Origin: Abyssisolibacter fermentans
GTDB taxonomy: Bacteria > Bacillota > Clostridia > Tissierellales > MCWD3
Assembly: GCF_001559865.1 (NCBI RefSeq)
Contig: NZ_LOHE01000112.1
Location: forward strand, 84,068-148,067
Direction: 5' to 3'
DNA: 64,000 nt
Shown here: positions 1 through 8,616 of the stretch, piece after piece
How positions within the stretch are numbered: the stretch's first letter is position 1
Layout: each line of letters opens with the position of its first letter
Notes under the pieces: model-generated
The model's input: the letters and a program-made list of their open reading frames with translations, nothing else
Told to the model about the DNA's origin: nothing
Database searches by the model: none
Program-made: the position numbers and the translations under genes

Positions 1-59
1 TACGGTTTATGATTTATAATTAACTATGCTTAGGTAGAAATAAAATAAGGGAGAGAATA

Positions 60-1343
60 ATGTACAATAAAATAACTTTAAAAAATGGACTTAGAGTTGT
101 TATTGAAGAGATTCCTCATGTAAGATCAGTAACAATAGGATTATGGGTTAAAGCTGGTTCAGTAAATGAAAAAGAAAATAACAACGGCGTGTCACATTTT
201 ATAGAACATATGTTATTTAAAGGAACAAAAAATAGAACAGCAAAGGAATTAGCTGAAGTTATTGATAATATAGGAGGTCAAATTAATGCATTTACATCTA
301 AGGAATGTACTTGTTTTTATGCAAAGGTGTTAGATGAGCATTTTGAAACTGCTGTAGATGTATTAAGTGATATGATATTTAATTCTAATTTCGATGAAGA
401 TGATATAGAGAAAGAAAAAAAAGTAGTAATAGAAGAAATAAATATGTATGAGGATACTCCAGAAGAAATAGCTCATGATTTAATATCAAAAGCTATATTT
501 AATAATCATTCATTAGGATTTCCTATACTTGGACATGCTGATACATTATTAAACATGGATAGAAGTGAAATTATGCGTTATTTTAATGAACACTACATAC
601 CTAATAACACAGTAGTTTCAATAGCAGGAAATGTAAAAACTCAAGAAGCTATAGATTTGATAGAAAAATATTTCAAAAATTGGAGTTATAGTGATAATAT
701 AATTAAAGAACATGTGGCTCCTGAAATAGAGAGTAATTTTCTCTATAAGAGTAAAGAAACAGAACAGCTTCACCTTTGTATGGGTATGCAAGGTATACCA
801 GCAAGTAGTAAATATTATTATTCACTAATGGTGTTAAATAATATTTTGGGTGGCAGCATGAGTTCTAGATTATTTCAAAAGATTAGAGAAGAAAAGGGTT
901 TAGCATATTCCATATATTCATATCCACTGTTATATAGTAATGCAGGAGCATTTATTATATATGCTGGGATTAATCCTCAATATATAGTAGATGTTGTAGA
1001 TATGATATTAGCAGAAGTAAATAAAATTAAGAAAAATTGCATTAATGAAAATTTACTGCAAAGGTCTAAAGAACAATTAAAAGGCAATTATATCATTGGT
1101 CTAGAAAGTACATCAAGTAGAATGATATCACTAGGAAAATCTGAATTATTATTAAATAAAATTGTTCCTCCAGTAGAAGGATTGGAGAAGATTGACAAAA
1201 TTACTTTGGAAGATATAGAGCAAATTATTGAAATACTATTTTATGAAGAGAAACTCAATATTGCATATGTAGGAAAAGTTAATGAAAAAGATGAAGTCAA
1301 TAAAAAATTTAATAGTTTAGTTTCTTTAAAACAAGAAGCATAG
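60..1343 (+). CDS. mlpA: M16 family zinc metallopeptidase (MlpA/YmxG-like)
   Basis: This is a 427-residue insulinase/M16-family peptidase, predicted cytoplasmic because no signal peptide is seen. The inverted zinc motif HFIEH is at residues 46-50. The distal zinc-ligand glutamate expected about 76 residues later falls in VVIEEINMY, near residues 125-126. The length matches one two-domain half of the M16 fold, the usual size of bacterial YmxG/MlpA proteins. The ATG at 60 follows a purine-rich AGGGAGAG about 6 bases upstream. It is followed by a strong terminator and then ymxH, the same neighbour order as mlpA-ymxH in Bacillus. The physiological substrate is not predictable from sequence. Family assignment is firm; the symbol rests on synteny. 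Confidence 0.93.
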   Translation: MYNKITLKNGLRVVIEEIPHVRSVTIGLWVKAGSVNEKENNNGVSHFIEHMLFKGTKNRTAKELAEVIDNIGGQINAFTSKECTCFYAKVLDEHFETAVDVLSDMIFNSNFDEDDIEKEKKVVIEEINMYEDTPEEIAHDLISKAIFNNHSLGFPILGHADTLLNMDRSEIMRYFNEHYIPNNTVVSIAGNVKTQEAIDLIEKYFKNWSYSDNIIKEHVAPEIESNFLYKSKETEQLHLCMGMQGIPASSKYYYSLMVLNNILGGSMSSRLFQKIREEKGLAYSIYSYPLLYSNAGAFIIYAGINPQYIVDVVDMILAEVNKIKKNCINENLLQRSKEQLKGNYIIGLESTSSRMISLGKSELLLNKIVPPVEGLEKIDKITLEDIEQIIEILFYEEKLNIAYVGKVNEKDEVNKKFNSLVSLKQEA

Positions 1344-1350
1344 AAAATAG

Positions 1351-1398
1351 AATCTCTAAAACATTTTGATAAATTCAAAATATTTTAGAGATTTTTTA
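1351..1398 (+). terminator. Rho-independent terminator after the M16 peptidase gene
   Basis: AATCTCTAAAA at 1351-1361 pairs with TTTTAGAGATT at 1383-1393. A second inner stem, ATTTTGA with TCAAAAT, continues the hairpin. A run of six T follows. It starts 8 bases after the stop codon, so it separates the peptidase gene from ymxH. Confidence 0.85.
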
Positions 1399-1562
1399 TT
1401 AAGTAGAGGAGTAATAATAGCAATATATATCTAAATTGATATTATCATAAATGATAATGAATATTTTTAAAATAGTTTCATAAAATTAAATATACTAATT
1501 ATTAAAAATAAACTTAAAAAAACAATACTAATTAGAATTACATAATAGAAAGGAGGTATAAT

Positions 1563-1802
1563 ATGAGATTAACTAAAATGGCAGGTAAAGAAATTTTAAA
1601 TATAAATAATGGCAGCAGGCTAGGTATTATAGGAAATTCCGATTTATTAATTGATGAAAAAACAGGCAAAATTATATCACTGCTTGTTCCTGATAACGGA
1701 AGCCAATTTATAATGTTCAATGATAGGTCAGAAATAGAAATCCCCTGGGAAGCAATCAAAAAAATAGGTAATGACATGTTAATTATAGATATGGAAGGAT
1801 AA
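1563..1802 (+). CDS. ymxH: YlmC/YmxH family sporulation protein (PRC-barrel)
   Basis: This 79-residue protein is a single PRC-barrel domain of the YlmC/YmxH family, found in spore-forming Firmicutes. The opening MRLTKMAGKEILNI, the middle segment around LVPDNGS and the closing IPWEAIKKIGNDMLIID follow the family pattern and its usual 75-90 residue length. The start is fixed by AAAGGAGGTAT ending just before the ATG at 1563. An opposite-strand frame covering almost the same bases has no family resemblance and is discarded. The molecular role of the family is not established; ymxH is known mainly from its sporulation-linked distribution and its place next to mlpA and dapG. Confidence 0.9.
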   Translation: MRLTKMAGKEILNINNGSRLGIIGNSDLLIDEKTGKIISLLVPDNGSQFIMFNDRSEIEIPWEAIKKIGNDMLIIDMEG

Positions 1803-1840
1803 AAAATAGTGTATGTATTATATAAAACATTTTAATATAT

Positions 1841-1871
1841 AACCCAGATTATTCATAGAAAATTAAATACT
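1841..1871 (+). repeat. Module A of a dispersed intergenic repeat, copy 1
   Basis: The 31 bases starting AACCCAGATTATTCATAG recur with a single mismatch at 63887-63917. They also recur partly in reverse orientation at 38360-38384 and 4039-4056. This copy sits in the gap between ymxH and dapG. It is followed at 1886-1902 by a small hairpin, CTCATTC-TAC-GAATGAG, which is not obviously part of the repeat. No lysine riboswitch or T-box is recognisable in this leader. Confidence 0.75.
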
Positions 1872-2016
1872 TTTTTTTAATGAAGCTCATTCTACGAATG
1901 AGATAATAATTATTTCTATAATTCTATAAATTAGAAAACATGAACCAAAAACCCTTCTCGAAGATATTATATATATTAGGATGACTAATATGATGTGTTG
2001 TAAGAGAGGGGAAAGT

Positions 2017-3237
2017 ATGAAAATAATTGTTCAAAAATTTGGCGGTACATCTTTAGTTAATAAAGATATAAGAGAAAATGCTTTAAACAGAATATTACAA
2101 AGATATAATGAAGGTTATAGTTTAGTTGTTGTAGTATCTGCAATGGGTAGAAAAGGAGACCCGTATGCAACAGATTCTCTAATTGAGTTAATCAATAAAG
2201 ATATTGTCGATTTAAGAAGTATGGATATGATAATGTCATGTGGCGAAATAATATCTTCTGTGGTCTTGTCTAATATGTTAAATGAAAGAGGTCTTCATGC
2301 AACAGCTTTTACAGGAGGACAGGCGGGTATAATAACAGATTTTAATTATGGCCATGCGGAAGTTTTATATATAAATACAAGAAAAATATTAAATTGTTTA
2401 GAAAAAGGCCAAATAGCAGTAATAACAGGCTTTCAAGGCATGACTAAAAATGGAGAAATAACAACATTAGGTAGGGGCGGAAGTGATACATCAGCAGTTC
2501 TATTAGGTGAGTCATTAAATAGTGAATTAGTAGAAATATACACGGATGTAGATGGGGTATTAACTGCTGATCCTAAAATCGTATCTGATGCCAGAGTAAT
2601 TAAGACAATAAGTTATAATGAACTTTATCAATTAGCTGAAGATGGTGCAAAGGTGATACATCCTAAAGCTGTAGAAATAGCACAAAATAAAAACATGAAG
2701 ATTTTGATAAGAAATACTGTTAATGATAGCAGCGGAACACTAGTTACAAATTCAGTACAATCTAATAACTTTCTTAAAGATGAAAAAATCATCAGTGCGT
2801 TGACTCATAAGTCAAATAAAACACAAATAACTATAAGTACACAGAATGATAAAAACATGATTAATAAACTTATGAAAGAAATTGCTGATAATGGCATAAG
2901 CATAGATTTAATAAATTTTTTCGTAGAAAAAATAATATTTACTATTTGTTCAAGTGATTTAAGTAAACTTATTAAAATAATCGAAAAGAAAGATTATGAT
3001 TACAATATTGTTAATGATCTTAGTAAATTAAGTATAATTGGACATAGAATGTGTGGGAAACCTGGTGTTATGCAAAGAATAGTTAATGCTTTATATAGTG
3101 AAAAGGTTGACATTCTTCAAACATCTGATTCTCATACAACGATATGGTGTCTAATACAAACTAAAAATGTAAATAAAGCAATAAATGCTTTACACAAGGA
3201 ATTTCAACTAAGTAATGATACCAAAGTATATAATTAG
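2017..3237 (+). CDS. dapG: Aspartate kinase
   Basis: Aspartokinase phosphorylates L-aspartate, the first step toward lysine, diaminopimelate (cell wall and spore dipicolinate), threonine and methionine. The amino-acid-kinase domain opens with KIIVQKFGGTS, carries GRGGSDTSAVLLG in the nucleotide/aspartate site, and is followed by tandem ACT regulatory domains over roughly the last 140 residues. I chose the ATG at 2017 (406 residues), because it follows GAGAGGGGAAAG and begins directly with the conserved strand. A frame-open ATG at 1981 has no ribosome site and would add 12 unrelated residues. The position next to ymxH and tepA matches dapG of Bacillus. Which amino acid inhibits it cannot be read here. 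Confidence 0.93.
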   Translation: MKIIVQKFGGTSLVNKDIRENALNRILQRYNEGYSLVVVVSAMGRKGDPYATDSLIELINKDIVDLRSMDMIMSCGEIISSVVLSNMLNERGLHATAFTGGQAGIITDFNYGHAEVLYINTRKILNCLEKGQIAVITGFQGMTKNGEITTLGRGGSDTSAVLLGESLNSELVEIYTDVDGVLTADPKIVSDARVIKTISYNELYQLAEDGAKVIHPKAVEIAQNKNMKILIRNTVNDSSGTLVTNSVQSNNFLKDEKIISALTHKSNKTQITISTQNDKNMINKLMKEIADNGISIDLINFFVEKIIFTICSSDLSKLIKIIEKKDYDYNIVNDLSKLSIIGHRMCGKPGVMQRIVNALYSEKVDILQTSDSHTTIWCLIQTKNVNKAINALHKEFQLSNDTKVYN

Positions 3238-3286
3238 GCTATTTGTAAAAACTAATGATAATCTAATTATGAAGAGGTGTAAATAA

Positions 3287-4003
3287 ATGCAAAATGATGA
3301 AAAGAGAATTATAAACCAAGATGAAAAAAACGAAGATATAAAAATTATAAATGAGAGGAATCATAAGCTGAATAATGTAAAAGAACTAGGAAATCAAGAA
3401 ATTCCTATGCCTCCAGAAGATATACACTTTATTTCGATTATTGGAGAGATTGAAGGTCATATTGTTGCTCAACCACAAAAAAAAGCAACAAAATATGAGC
3501 ATATAATACCACAGTTATTAGCTGCTGAAAGAGATCCTAAAATTAAGGGTCTTTTAATACTGATTAATACAGTTGGGGGAGATGTAGAAGCTGGTTTAGC
3601 GTTGTCAGAAATGATAAATAGTATGAGTAAACCAAAGGTTTCATTAATATTAGGTGGTGGGCATAGTATTGGAGTACCTTTAGCAACTTCGTCTGATTAT
3701 TCATATATTGTTCCAACAGCCACTATGACACTTCATCCAATAAGAATGACTGGTTTAGTAATAGGGGTACCACAAACCTTTAGATATTTTCAAAAGATGC
3801 AACAGAGAATATTAGATTTCATTTTGAGAACATCAGATATTTCTAGAGAATACCTAAAACAATTAATGTATGAAACAGACGAAATAGCTAATGATGTAGG
3901 AACAATTTTAATAGGTCAAGAAGCTGTTGAATGTGGATTAATAGATGAAGTAGGAGGTTTAGATAAGGCTATAGCTAAACTTTATGAATTAATGGAAAGC
4001 TAG
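3287..4003 (+). CDS. tepA: ClpP-fold serine protease, TepA/YmfB family
   Basis: This 238-residue protein has an acidic, charged, low-complexity N-terminus of about 45 residues followed by a ClpP/crotonase-fold S14 domain. The nucleophile motif is GGGHSIGVP, with the catalytic serine after the histidine. The downstream LHPIRM segment carries the candidate catalytic histidine. The substrate-binding strand INTVGGDVEAGLA is conserved. These are hallmarks of the TepA (translocation-enhancing) or YmfB group, not housekeeping ClpP. The start at 3287 follows GAAGAGGTG. It lies 49 bases after dapG with no terminator between them, so the two may be cotranscribed. The substrate is unknown. Confidence 0.88.
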   Translation: MQNDEKRIINQDEKNEDIKIINERNHKLNNVKELGNQEIPMPPEDIHFISIIGEIEGHIVAQPQKKATKYEHIIPQLLAAERDPKIKGLLILINTVGGDVEAGLALSEMINSMSKPKVSLILGGGHSIGVPLATSSDYSYIVPTATMTLHPIRMTGLVIGVPQTFRYFQKMQQRILDFILRTSDISREYLKQLMYETDEIANDVGTILIGQEAVECGLIDEVGGLDKAIAKLYELMES

Positions 4004-4038
4004 TTAACACTTGATTATTTATAACTTAGAGTAAAGCA

Positions 4039-4056
4039 CTATGAATAATCTGGGTT
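4039..4056 (-). repeat. Module A of the dispersed repeat, short reverse copy
   Basis: The reverse complement of these 18 bases is identical to the first 18 bases of module A at 1841. It lies 35 bases after the tepA stop codon. This is a solo fragment without modules B or C. Confidence 0.6.
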
Positions 4057-4153
4057 AATAATTAAAACTTCTAAATTACCATTTAATATTAGAAAATAGT
4101 AATTTATACGGCTCTGATTTACATTGTTTAGTATAGATAAAAAAGTTAATTTG

Positions 4154-4207
4154 TGTTATAATTACTCAGTAAAGTGTTAGTGAAAACCATTAACACTTTA
4201 GTTTTTT
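4154..4207 (+). promoter_or_regulatory. Extended -10 promoter followed at once by a hairpin and T-run, uppP leader
   Basis: TGTTATAAT at 4154-4162 is an extended -10 element (TGn plus TATAAT); no convincing -35 is present. Transcription would begin near 4169. AAAGTGTTA at 4171-4179 then pairs with TAACACTTT at 4191-4199, and the stem is followed by GTTTTTT. The uppP ribosome site AGGAGG (4211-4216) comes directly after. The hairpin could end tepA transcripts or attenuate the short uppP leader. Confidence 0.5.
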
Positions 4208-4222
4208 ACAGGAGGTTCTTAT

Positions 4223-5047
4223 ATGACTTTATTTCAAGCAATAATACTTGGTATTTTCCAAGGTATTTCTGAATTTTTACCAATAAGTAGCTCAGGACAT
4301 TTAGTTTTACTACAAAGTTTTTTTGGAATAACAGAAGGAACTGTATTTTTTACAGTTATGCTTCACTTTGGTTCATTAGCTTCAATTATTATATTTTATC
4401 ATAAAGATGTATATAAATTAGTAGTTGAATTTTTTAAGATGATAGGTGATTTATTTAAAGGTAAAGGTCTTAGAGTAAATAATGAATACAGGAAATTAGA
4501 TATGTTACTTATTATAGGTAGTATTCCTACAGCATTGATGGGATTTTTGTTAAAGGATTTTTTCGAAGGATTATATTCTTCAATTATTAGTGTAGCAATA
4601 GCTTTAATAGTAACTGGATTCATATTAATGATTAGTGAAAAAATGGCTACAGGCAAGAAAAATATAACTGGCTTTAAATACATAGATGCTATTATTATAG
4701 GTATACTACAAGGTGTTGCAATAACACCAGGAATATCTAGATCAGGTTCTACAATAGTAGGAGGATTACTTGTAGGTTTAAACAAAGAATTAGCAACAAA
4801 ATTTTCATTTTTTCTTGCATTACCAAGTATATTTGGAGCAACTTTATTGAAAATAGGCGAGGCTTTTTCTGGAGGAGGAGCTGTATTAAATGCACCAATA
4901 ATAATTGGAACTGTAATATCTACAATAGTAGGATTGTTTGCAATACAATTCTTAATAACTATGTTAAAAAAAGGAAAATTATATTATTTTTCCTTTTATC
5001 TATGGATATTAGGAGGAGTTATAATAGTACTAAACTTATTTAAATAG
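4223..5047 (+). CDS. uppP: Undecaprenyl-diphosphate phosphatase
   Basis: UppP/BacA is an integral membrane enzyme that dephosphorylates undecaprenyl diphosphate to recycle the lipid carrier for peptidoglycan and other surface polymers. The 274-residue protein has both family signatures: EFLPISSSGH near residues 17-26 (catalytic glutamate and histidine), and ITPGISRSGST near residue 170, with the conserved arginine. About seven to eight hydrophobic segments fit the family. The start at 4223 has an AGGAGG about 6 bases upstream. It is not part of the matching Bacillus gene order, so it is an insertion in the otherwise syntenic block. Loss or overproduction of the family affects bacitracin sensitivity. 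Confidence 0.96.
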   Translation: MTLFQAIILGIFQGISEFLPISSSGHLVLLQSFFGITEGTVFFTVMLHFGSLASIIIFYHKDVYKLVVEFFKMIGDLFKGKGLRVNNEYRKLDMLLIIGSIPTALMGFLLKDFFEGLYSSIISVAIALIVTGFILMISEKMATGKKNITGFKYIDAIIIGILQGVAITPGISRSGSTIVGGLLVGLNKELATKFSFFLALPSIFGATLLKIGEAFSGGGAVLNAPIIIGTVISTIVGLFAIQFLITMLKKGKLYYFSFYLWILGGVIIVLNLFK

Positions 5048-5090
5048 CAGGATTTTAACGAATAAAAAAGAAATACTCATAAGAGGTGGT

Positions 5091-7409
5091 ATGATGAGTA
5101 AAAGAGATACAGCTAGTCAAAATAACAAAAGAAGCAGTAATAAAAATACTAAGCAAAGAACAAAGGTAAAACAACAAAGAAGCTATAAGAATGAAATATT
5201 AGGAGTAGTTGGTATTGGGCTAGGGTTATTATTTTACGTATTTTTAAAAAGCAGTTCGGCTGGTTATATTGGAGATATGACTAGGAAATACATTTGGATG
5301 CTAACAGGTTTTGGAGGGTATTTTATTCCAATAATAATTATGCTTACAGGTTTACTTATATTTGCAAATAAGATAGAAAGCTTTAAAAGGAATCTTATAC
5401 TTTTATTCATAATATTTATATGTTATTTAATTATTATTGATATAATAGCATTTGGAGATATTACATCTTTACCATTTATGGAGAAATTAAAAATAGCTAA
5501 GGAAAGTGGTAGTAACTTACAAGGCGGAGGAATAATAGGAGCAATTCTAGCTTACATGTTTGTTAATTTATTTGGTGTTATAGGTACTTATATAGTATTA
5601 GCATGTATTCTTTTAGTAACATTCATATTATTAACTAAGATTAGTCTTGTAAAGATTATAAGAAGCTTTTTTAAGAGTATTTATAGGATATTTAAATGTG
5701 CTTATGAAGCAATACTTGATTTTATATTTGTATATGAAGACGTAGAAGAAGTAGTAGAGGATAGACCAATCATAAAGAAACAAGACGATATTAAACTAGA
5801 AAATACAAATATTGAGCAGCAAAAATCCGATTTGGATAAAAAAATTGAGATATTAGACTACACAAGAGATGTGCCCAAATTTAATTTATTAGATAAAAAA
5901 GTTAACAAACAAGCTTCAGAAAAGAATGTTTCTATAGAAGAAGATAAAACTGTTGTTATAAATCCAAGTAACAGTAAAAGTATATATGATAATTATAAAA
6001 AACCTGATATTGAATTTTTGGAAAAAGCTAGTATTGATTATAATGATAATCAAAAAAAATTCATATTAAATAATGCCAATAAGCTTGAAGATACTCTGAA
6101 AAATTTCGGAATAGATTCAAAAATAGTACAAATCAGCAGAGGCCCTACCATAACTAGATATGAATTACAACCAGCACCAGGTATTAAAGTAAGTAGAATA
6201 GTAAATTTATCAAATGATATAGCATTAAGCTTAGCAGCATCTGGTGTAAGAATTGAAGCACCTATACCAGGCAAAGCTGCTGTCGGTATAGAAGTTCCAA
6301 ATAGAGTCAAGGATAGTGTTAAAATAAGAGATGTCATAGAATCAAAAGAATTCAAATCATCAGAAAGTAAACTTAGTATAGCATTAGGTAAAGATATCGC
6401 TGGGAAAGCAATTATTGCTAACATTGAAAAAATGCCACACATGCTTATAGCTGGAGCTACTGGTTCAGGGAAAAGTGTTTGTATAAATACTTTAATAGCT
6501 AGTATATTATATAAAGCTAAACCTGATGAAGTTAAATTAATAATGATAGATCCAAAGGTTGTTGAATTAAGTATTTATAACGGCATACCACATTTATTAA
6601 TTCCTGTAGTGACAGATCCTAAAAAGGCTTCTAGTGCTTTAAATTGGGCTGTTACAGAAATGATTAATAGATATAATAGTTTTGCAGAAAATGGTGTACG
6701 TGATATAAAAAGTTATAATGAAAAGATAAAAGATTTAGATAAGGATAAGATGCCTCAAATAGTAATCATAATTGATGAATTAGCAGATTTAATGATGGCT
6801 TCACCAACAGAAGTAGAAGACAGTATATGTAGATTAGCACAAATGGCTAGAGCAGCAGGTATACATTTAATTGTAGCTACTCAAAGACCATCAGTAGATG
6901 TTATTACTGGTACTATCAAAGCCAATATACCTTCAAGGCTGTCTTTTGCAGTTTCATCACAATCAGATTCAAGAATTATATTAGATATGAATGGAGCAGA
7001 AAAGCTTTTAGGAAAAGGGGATATGCTATATTATCCAGTTGGGTCATCTAAACCAATTAGGGTGCAATGTTCATATATTGATGATAAAGAAGTAGAAAGG
7101 ATAGTAGAGTTCTTAAAAAGCCAAGGAACACAGGAATATAAAGAAGATATAATAAATAACATTGAAGCAAGCGTTGTAAAACCCATAGATGAAGATGTAG
7201 ATCCATTACTAACAAAAGCAATTGAGCTTGTTATCAACGAACAACAAGCATCTATATCATATATTCAAAGAAAATTAAAAGTTGGTTATGCAAGAGCAGC
7301 GAGAATTGTTGATGAAATGGAAGAAAGAGGTATAGTAGGAGGCCACGAAGGTAGTAAGCCTAGAAAAGTTTTAGTAAGCAAAGAAGAATATGCTGATAAT
7401 AATGCATAG
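5091..7409 (+). CDS. spoIIIE: DNA translocase FtsK/SpoIIIE
   Basis: This 772-residue septal DNA pump moves chromosomal DNA through closing septa in division and sporulation. A basic N-terminus (1-35) precedes four hydrophobic membrane segments (about 36-185) and a charged linker. The motor follows, with Walker A GATGSGKS near 454-461 and Walker B IVIIIDELADL near 560. The C-terminal winged-helix gamma domain (about 705-765), which recognises orienting chromosomal sequences, includes GYARAARIVDEMEERGIVG. The start at 5091 follows AGAGGTGG; ATG ATG allows either of two adjacent starts. It lies 43 bases after uppP. Placement after tepA is as in Bacillus spoIIIE, but sequence alone does not separate FtsK from SpoIIIE roles. 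Confidence 0.95.
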   Translation: MMSKRDTASQNNKRSSNKNTKQRTKVKQQRSYKNEILGVVGIGLGLLFYVFLKSSSAGYIGDMTRKYIWMLTGFGGYFIPIIIMLTGLLIFANKIESFKRNLILLFIIFICYLIIIDIIAFGDITSLPFMEKLKIAKESGSNLQGGGIIGAILAYMFVNLFGVIGTYIVLACILLVTFILLTKISLVKIIRSFFKSIYRIFKCAYEAILDFIFVYEDVEEVVEDRPIIKKQDDIKLENTNIEQQKSDLDKKIEILDYTRDVPKFNLLDKKVNKQASEKNVSIEEDKTVVINPSNSKSIYDNYKKPDIEFLEKASIDYNDNQKKFILNNANKLEDTLKNFGIDSKIVQISRGPTITRYELQPAPGIKVSRIVNLSNDIALSLAASGVRIEAPIPGKAAVGIEVPNRVKDSVKIRDVIESKEFKSSESKLSIALGKDIAGKAIIANIEKMPHMLIAGATGSGKSVCINTLIASILYKAKPDEVKLIMIDPKVVELSIYNGIPHLLIPVVTDPKKASSALNWAVTEMINRYNSFAENGVRDIKSYNEKIKDLDKDKMPQIVIIIDELADLMMASPTEVEDSICRLAQMARAAGIHLIVATQRPSVDVITGTIKANIPSRLSFAVSSQSDSRIILDMNGAEKLLGKGDMLYYPVGSSKPIRVQCSYIDDKEVERIVEFLKSQGTQEYKEDIINNIEASVVKPIDEDVDPLLTKAIELVINEQQASISYIQRKLKVGYARAARIVDEMEERGIVGGHEGSKPRKVLVSKEEYADNNA

Positions 7410-7415
7410 ATTATA

Positions 7416-7446
7416 AAACCGTCAATTAAATTTTGTTTGGCGGTTT
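7416..7446 (+). terminator. Probable terminator of the ftsK/spoIIIE gene
   Basis: AAACCG at 7416-7421 pairs with CGGTTT at 7441-7446, and the stem extends inward through a G-U pair and CAA/TTG. The stretch after it is ACTATTT rather than a clean T-run, so efficiency is uncertain. Confidence 0.5.
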
Positions 7447-7457
7447 ACTATTTAAGC

Positions 7458-7530
7458 AGAGAATCTAAATCTCGATTTAGTGTGAATTGCTTACTCCTAG
7501 GTTAGAAGTGAGTAGGAGTTTCGTTACATA
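7458..7530 (+). repeat. Module B of the dispersed repeat, copy 1
   Basis: This segment matches the reverse complement of about 38290-38350 with scattered mismatches. Both copies contain a GATTT-GTGTGAAT-GCTTACTCCTA core and then a second TAGGAG arm. In this copy ACTCCTA (7493-7499) pairs with TAGGAGT (7513-7519), so the hairpin is conserved while its loop is not. It occupies the ftsK-mnmH gap. Confidence 0.6.
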
Positions 7531-7560
7531 TGAAGATATTTAAAAAGTAGGTGTACAATA

Positions 7561-8616
7561 ATGTTAAATAAGGTTCTAATTGAGGATATAATTGAGAGAA
7601 AAGATGTTATTTTTATAGATGTAAGAAGTCCCATTGAATATGAAGAGGATCATATACCTGGTGCTTATAATTTACCTATATTTACTAATTCTGAAAGAGA
7701 AGAAATAGGTTATATATACAAGCAAGTTGACAAAGATAAAGCAAAAGAGTTAGGACTAAAATATGCTTCTGACAAATTATATGATTACTTTATAAAACTT
7801 AAAAAACTATGTAGTAATGATAAAAAGATAGCTGTTTATTGTTATAGAGGTGGTATGAGGAGTAATTCAATTGCTCAAGTATTGAGTATTATGGGATTAG
7901 AGGTTTATCTGGTAATAGGAGGTTATAAAAGCTATAGAAAATATGTCATTAATTGGCTAAATGAATATAATAAAGATTTAGAATTAATAGTTTTGCATGG
8001 ATATACAGGGGTAGCTAAGACAAAAATATTAAATATACTTAAAAAGAAAGGCTATCCAGTATTAAACCTAGAACAAATGGCTCAAAATAGTGGTTCAGTA
8101 TTTGGTTCAATATCTTTTGATAATAAATCATGTTCGCAAAAAAGTTTTGAATCTGAATTATACAAAATATTAAGAGATGAAAAGAGTAAATATTATTTTA
8201 CTGAAAGTGAAAGTAAGAGAATAGGAAAAGTTATTATGCCACAGTTTCTGTTCGCTAAATTAATAAATGGAAGACACATATTATTAAATACTAATATTAA
8301 TAATAGAATAGAAACAGCATTAGAAGATTATATAAAAGAAGATAAAAAAAATGATGATAGGCTTATATTTGCGATATGTAAACTTAAAAATGCACTTGGT
8401 AAAAAAGTAGTTTTAGAATTTATAGATAGAATCAAAAATAAAGATTATGAATATGTTATTAAAGAGCTTATGGAAAAATATTACGACCCCTTATACAATT
8501 ATTCGATTGATAAAATAGAACAATATGATAAAATAATTATGTATAATAAAATAGAAGAAGCAATAGAAGAATTAAAAGCATTTACTAATAATTTAGGCTT
8601 GAGAGGAGATATGTAA
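7561..8616 (+). CDS. mnmH: tRNA 2-selenouridine synthase
   Basis: MnmH (SelU/YbbB) replaces sulfur by selenium at the wobble 2-thiouridine of certain tRNAs, using selenophosphate and going through a geranylated intermediate. The N-terminal rhodanese domain (about 1-135) has the active-site loop YCYRGGMRS with the catalytic cysteine at residue 94. A P-loop-like GYTGVAKT at 147-154 opens the second domain. The length of 351 residues is normal. The start at 7561 follows TAGGTG. Its stop overlaps the rimO start by one base, so the two are translationally coupled. It implies a selenophosphate synthetase elsewhere in the genome. Confidence 0.93.
   Translation: MLNKVLIEDIIERKDVIFIDVRSPIEYEEDHIPGAYNLPIFTNSEREEIGYIYKQVDKDKAKELGLKYASDKLYDYFIKLKKLCSNDKKIAVYCYRGGMRSNSIAQVLSIMGLEVYLVIGGYKSYRKYVINWLNEYNKDLELIVLHGYTGVAKTKILNILKKKGYPVLNLEQMAQNSGSVFGSISFDNKSCSQKSFESELYKILRDEKSKYYFTESESKRIGKVIMPQFLFAKLINGRHILLNTNINNRIETALEDYIKEDKKNDDRLIFAICKLKNALGKKVVLEFIDRIKNKDYEYVIKELMEKYYDPLYNYSIDKIEQYDKIIMYNKIEEAIEELKAFTNNLGLRGDM

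Noticed and set aside
1538..1777. Minus-strand frame opposite ymxH
   Set aside because: It mirrors the conserved ymxH coding frame, has no ribosome site and shows no family resemblance.
1803..2016. Possible lysine riboswitch or T-box before the aspartokinase gene
   Set aside because: The leader is too short and lacks the conserved lysine-box core and T-box sequence; only a repeat module and a small hairpin are present.
6050..6442. Minus-strand frames inside ftsK, recA, cinA and other conserved genes
   Set aside because: They are by-products of AT-rich codon use opposite well-conserved genes and lack ribosome sites.
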